From: Pseudorhodobacter sp.
Lineage (GTDB): Bacteria > Pseudomonadota > Alphaproteobacteria > Rhodobacterales > Rhodobacteraceae
DNA length: 9,162 nucleotides
Reading direction: 5' to 3'
NCBI GenBank assembly: GCA_014378345.1
Contig: JACMNW010000260.1
Span: 1-9,162 of the forward strand
In this document: in pieces, positions 7,150 to 9,162 of the stretch
Layout: the number at the start of each line of letters is the position of its first letter
Numbering within the stretch: position 1 is the first letter of the stretch
Translations under genes and position numbers: made by a program
The notes under the pieces: model-generated
What the model was told of the DNA's origin: nothing
The model's database searches: none
The model's input: the letters and a program-made list of their open reading frames with translations, nothing else

Positions 7150-8187
7150 TCACAATGCGCCCGTGGGCGCCTCCGCGCGCAGCAAACCTTCGGCCTTCAG
7201 ATCATCCCACAGGGCAGGGGGCATCACCGCCGTTGCCGCCGCAAGGTTTGCATTTACCTCTGCCACGCCCTGCCCGCCGGGAATGACAGAAACCACCGCC
7301 GGATGGCACAGCGGAAATTGAAACGCCGCATCCACCATCCGCACGGAATGGCGCAAACAGACCGCCTCGATGCGGGCGACACGATCCAGAATGGCTTGCG
7401 GTGCGGGGTCGTAATTGTAAAACGCCCCGGGTTTTGGCCCGGTAGCCAGAATGCCGGAATTGTAAGGGCCGCCGATAACAATGCCGATGCCGCGCGCCTG
7501 TGCCATCGGCAGGAACGTCGCCAGCGCCTCTTGTTCCAGCAAGGTGTAGCGCCCGGCCAGCAAGAACAGATCGAAATCACCCCGCTCGGTCAGCCATTGG
7601 CAGGGCTGCCATTCGTTCACCCCCGCGCCAAAAGCCTTGATCACGCCCGCCTCCCGCAGGGCCAGAAGCGCGCGGTAGCCGCCTGCCATAAACTCCGCCA
7701 GCTTGGCATCAAGTGCTGCTTGCGTCTTGTGGTTGAACACATCCAGATCATGCGCGAACAGAATATCAATCCGGTCCACCCCCAGCCGTTCAAGCGAAAA
7801 TTCGACCGACCGCATCACGCCGTCGTAGCTGTAATCGTAAATCTCCTTGCGCGCGGGCACGTCGAAAAACTTGCCGATGCAGTCGCGGTCCTCGCCCTTG
7901 TCGGGCAGCCGGAACAAGCGCCCGATTTTGGTCGATAAAACATAATCATCGCGCCGTTTGCCGCGTAAAAACCGGTTCATCCGCGTTTCGGACAGGCCAA
8001 GGCCATACAAAGGTGCGGTATCAAAATACCGCACACCCAGATCCCACGCGCGGGTCAAAGTCGCCTGCGCGTCATCCTCCGATAGCGCGCGGTACAGATT
8101 GCCAAGCGGTGCGGCCCCAAAGCCCAATTCGGTAAACTCAATTCCGTTCGTGCCAGTCCTGTCCCAATGACGTGTCTTTAATTGCAT
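7150..8187 (-). CDS. Aldo/keto reductase (D-threo-aldose/fucose 1-dehydrogenase-like)
   Basis: This is a 345-residue cytoplasmic NAD(P)-dependent oxidoreductase with the (beta/alpha)8 fold. The catalytic tetrad is intact: Asp56 and Tyr61 (FDTAPLYGLGLSE), Lys87 (LSTKIGR) and His146 (FAHDLD). The N terminus (ELGFGAAPLGNLY) and the missing long C-terminal extension fit the subgroup that includes L-fucose/D-threo-aldose 1-dehydrogenases and pyridoxal 4-dehydrogenase. These oxidise an aldose at C1 to the lactone, or pyridoxal to its lactone. With a sugar-acid dehydratase and a sugar kinase beside it, the aldose reading is favoured, but substrate is inferred. The start is well supported: GGAGG (8193-8197 on the minus strand) lies 5 bases before the ATG. 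The operator at 8205-8216 lies 17 bases upstream of the start codon. It is divergent from the kinase and convergent with gntR. Confidence 0.88.
   Translation of the reverse strand: MQLKTRHWDRTGTNGIEFTELGFGAAPLGNLYRALSEDDAQATLTRAWDLGVRYFDTAPLYGLGLSETRMNRFLRGKRRDDYVLSTKIGRLFRLPDKGEDRDCIGKFFDVPARKEIYDYSYDGVMRSVEFSLERLGVDRIDILFAHDLDVFNHKTQAALDAKLAEFMAGGYRALLALREAGVIKAFGAGVNEWQPCQWLTERGDFDLFLLAGRYTLLEQEALATFLPMAQARGIGIVIGGPYNSGILATGPKPGAFYNYDPAPQAILDRVARIEAVCLRHSVRMVDAAFQFPLCHPAVVSVIPGGQGVAEVNANLAAATAVMPPALWDDLKAEGLLRAEAPTGAL
7157..7170. repeat. Short GC hairpin at the gntR/akr convergence
   Basis: GCGCCC-GT-GGGCGC is a perfect 6-base inverted repeat (realistically 5 bp with a 4-base loop). It lies inside the last codons of the aldo/keto reductase, 13 bases after the gntR stop. 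It might slow or end transcripts from both sides, but no T-tract follows on either strand, so a terminator role is doubtful. Confidence 0.2.
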
Positions 8188-8204
8188 CTCATCCTCCGGT
8201 CAGG

Positions 8205-8216
8205 CTAACATGTTAG
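8205..8216. promoter_or_regulatory. GntR operator, copy 2 (akr/kinase gap)
   Basis: This is the second exact copy of the palindrome CTAACATGTTAG, with the same flanking G on the left and TATG on the right as copy 1. It sits in the 80-base gap between the divergent aldo/keto reductase and kinase starts, 17 bases before the first and 51 bases before the second. A weak rightward promoter can be drawn with TTGCAT (8182-8187), an 18-base spacer and TAACAT (8206-8211), which again places the palindrome over the -10. I could not find a convincing -35 for the leftward gene. A dimer bound here could control both genes at once. Confidence 0.75.
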
Positions 8217-8267
8217 TATGAATTGCGCGCCCGTTACAGGCCGAAACATCGCACAGAAAGACAAAAT

Positions 8268-9162
8268 ATGGCGCTTGGCTATACTCTTGGCATTGATATC
8301 GGCACCTTCGAATCCAAAGGCGTACTTGTCGATGATCAGGGCCAGATTATCGCCGAGGCAGCACATCCCCATAAAATGATCGTGCCGCGCCCCGGCTGGG
8401 CTGAACACCGCGCGGTTGAGGATTGGTGGAGCGATTTCGTACACCTCGCCAAGACTTTGCTGACGAACAGCAAGGTTGACCCCAAATCCATTCGGGCCAT
8501 AGCCACGTCGGCCATCGGCCCGTGCATGCTGCCTGTTGATGCGCAAGGTCGCCCGCTGATGAACGGCGTGCTCTACGGTGTCGATACCCGCGCCAGCGCC
8601 GAGATTGCCCTGTTGAACACCCAGATCGGCAAGGATGTGATCCTCGCGCGCTGTGGCAATGCGCTGACCTCGCAATCGGTGGGGCCAAAAATCCTGTGGC
8701 TCGCGCGCAATCACGCGGATATTTGGCGCAAAACGGCCAGGGTGCTAACCTCGACCAGCTATATTACCTTCCGCCTGACAGGCGAGATGGTGATAGATCA
8801 TCACACAGCGGCAAGTTTCAGCCCGCTCTACGACATCGCAGCCCAAAATTGGTGCGCGGATCTGGCAGGTATCTGCACGGTAGATCAGTTGCCGCGCCTG
8901 ATGTGGTCCACCGAAATCGCAGGCCATATTACGGCGCAAGCGGCAGCTGAGACTGGCCTTGCCATCGGCACGCCGGTCACATGCGGCACCATTGATGCGG
9001 CGGCAGAGGCGGTCAGCATCGGCATAAAAAACCCCGGCGACATGATGCTGATGTATGGATCAACGATTTTCATCATCCAGATCACCGATCGCCCTCTGCC
9101 TGACAATCGGTTTTGGCAAACCCCATGGCTGTTTCCCGGCCAATACTCGGCCATGGCGGGCC
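8268..9162 (+). CDS. FGGY-family carbohydrate kinase, N-terminal part (cut by window end)
   Basis: The frame is open from ATG 8268 to the last base, giving 298 complete codons; the C-terminal part lies outside. FGGY kinases transfer phosphate from ATP to a hydroxyl of a sugar, ketose or polyol in the cytoplasm. The N-terminal actin-like ATPase fold is clear: the phosphate-binding GIDIGTFESKGVLVD (residues 8-22) with Asp10 and Lys17, the sugar-contact region PGWAEH with the following DWW, the segment ATSAIGPCMLPVD, and GTIDAAAEAVSIG with Asp243 as the likely catalytic base, followed by MLMYGST. The FGGY signature in the C-terminal half is not reached. The GTID-A-AEA pattern and YGST look more like the xylulose/ribulose-type branch than glycerol kinase, but I cannot name the substrate. 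The ribosome-binding site is weak (AGAAAGA ahead of the ATG). It is divergent from the aldo/keto reductase across operator copy 2. Confidence 0.88.
   Translation, partial: MALGYTLGIDIGTFESKGVLVDDQGQIIAEAAHPHKMIVPRPGWAEHRAVEDWWSDFVHLAKTLLTNSKVDPKSIRAIATSAIGPCMLPVDAQGRPLMNGVLYGVDTRASAEIALLNTQIGKDVILARCGNALTSQSVGPKILWLARNHADIWRKTARVLTSTSYITFRLTGEMVIDHHTAASFSPLYDIAAQNWCADLAGICTVDQLPRLMWSTEIAGHITAQAAAETGLAIGTPVTCGTIDAAAEAVSIGIKNPGDMMLMYGSTIFIIQITDRPLPDNRFWQTPWLFPGQYSAMAG

Noticed and set aside
8218..8267. ATG at 8218 in operator copy 2 as the kinase start
   Set aside because: It is out of frame with the kinase (50 bases upstream), and its frame is interrupted inside the kinase region. ATG 8268 gives the expected short N terminus before the DIGT motif.

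Overview
The window looks like chromosomal DNA of an alphaproteobacterium, most likely of the Rhodobacteraceae. The placement rests on a ~1220-residue B12-dependent ribonucleotide reductase of the type common in that group, coding regions of about 55-60% GC by hand counts, and a sugar-catabolism locus of UxaA-type dehydratase, FCD-type GntR regulator, aldo/keto reductase and FGGY kinase. The taxonomic call is inference from gene style, not from a marker gene.

Layout. Positions 1-150 hold the last 49 codons of an EamA/DMT-type membrane transporter. Positions 151-614 are a gene-free leader, more AT-rich than the genes around it, with several palindromes. It precedes nrdJ (615-4286), a complete class II ribonucleotide reductase that closes with a hairpin terminator at 4294-4330. 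A small AT-rich ORF (4445-4789) encodes a single-pass membrane protein of unknown function.

From about 4800 to the right edge there is one catabolic locus: uxaA-family dehydratase (minus), gntR (plus), aldo/keto reductase (minus) and FGGY sugar kinase (plus, cut by the window end). The four genes form two divergent pairs, uxaA<>gntR and akr<>kinase. Each divergent gap carries the same perfect 12-bp palindrome, CTAACATGTTAG, within an identical 17-bp block (6395-6411 and 8204-8220).

The simplest reading is a self-contained regulon: the GntR protein binds both palindromes, represses its own gene and all three enzyme genes, and is released by a sugar or sugar-acid metabolite. The palindrome overlaps the predicted -10 of gntR and ends one base before its start codon, so the gntR mRNA may be leaderless. 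The reductase/dehydrogenase, dehydratase and kinase point to oxidation, dehydration and phosphorylation of a sugar or deoxysugar and its aldonate. The exact substrate cannot be read from the sequence. I see no tRNA, rRNA, CRISPR array, insertion sequence or phage gene.
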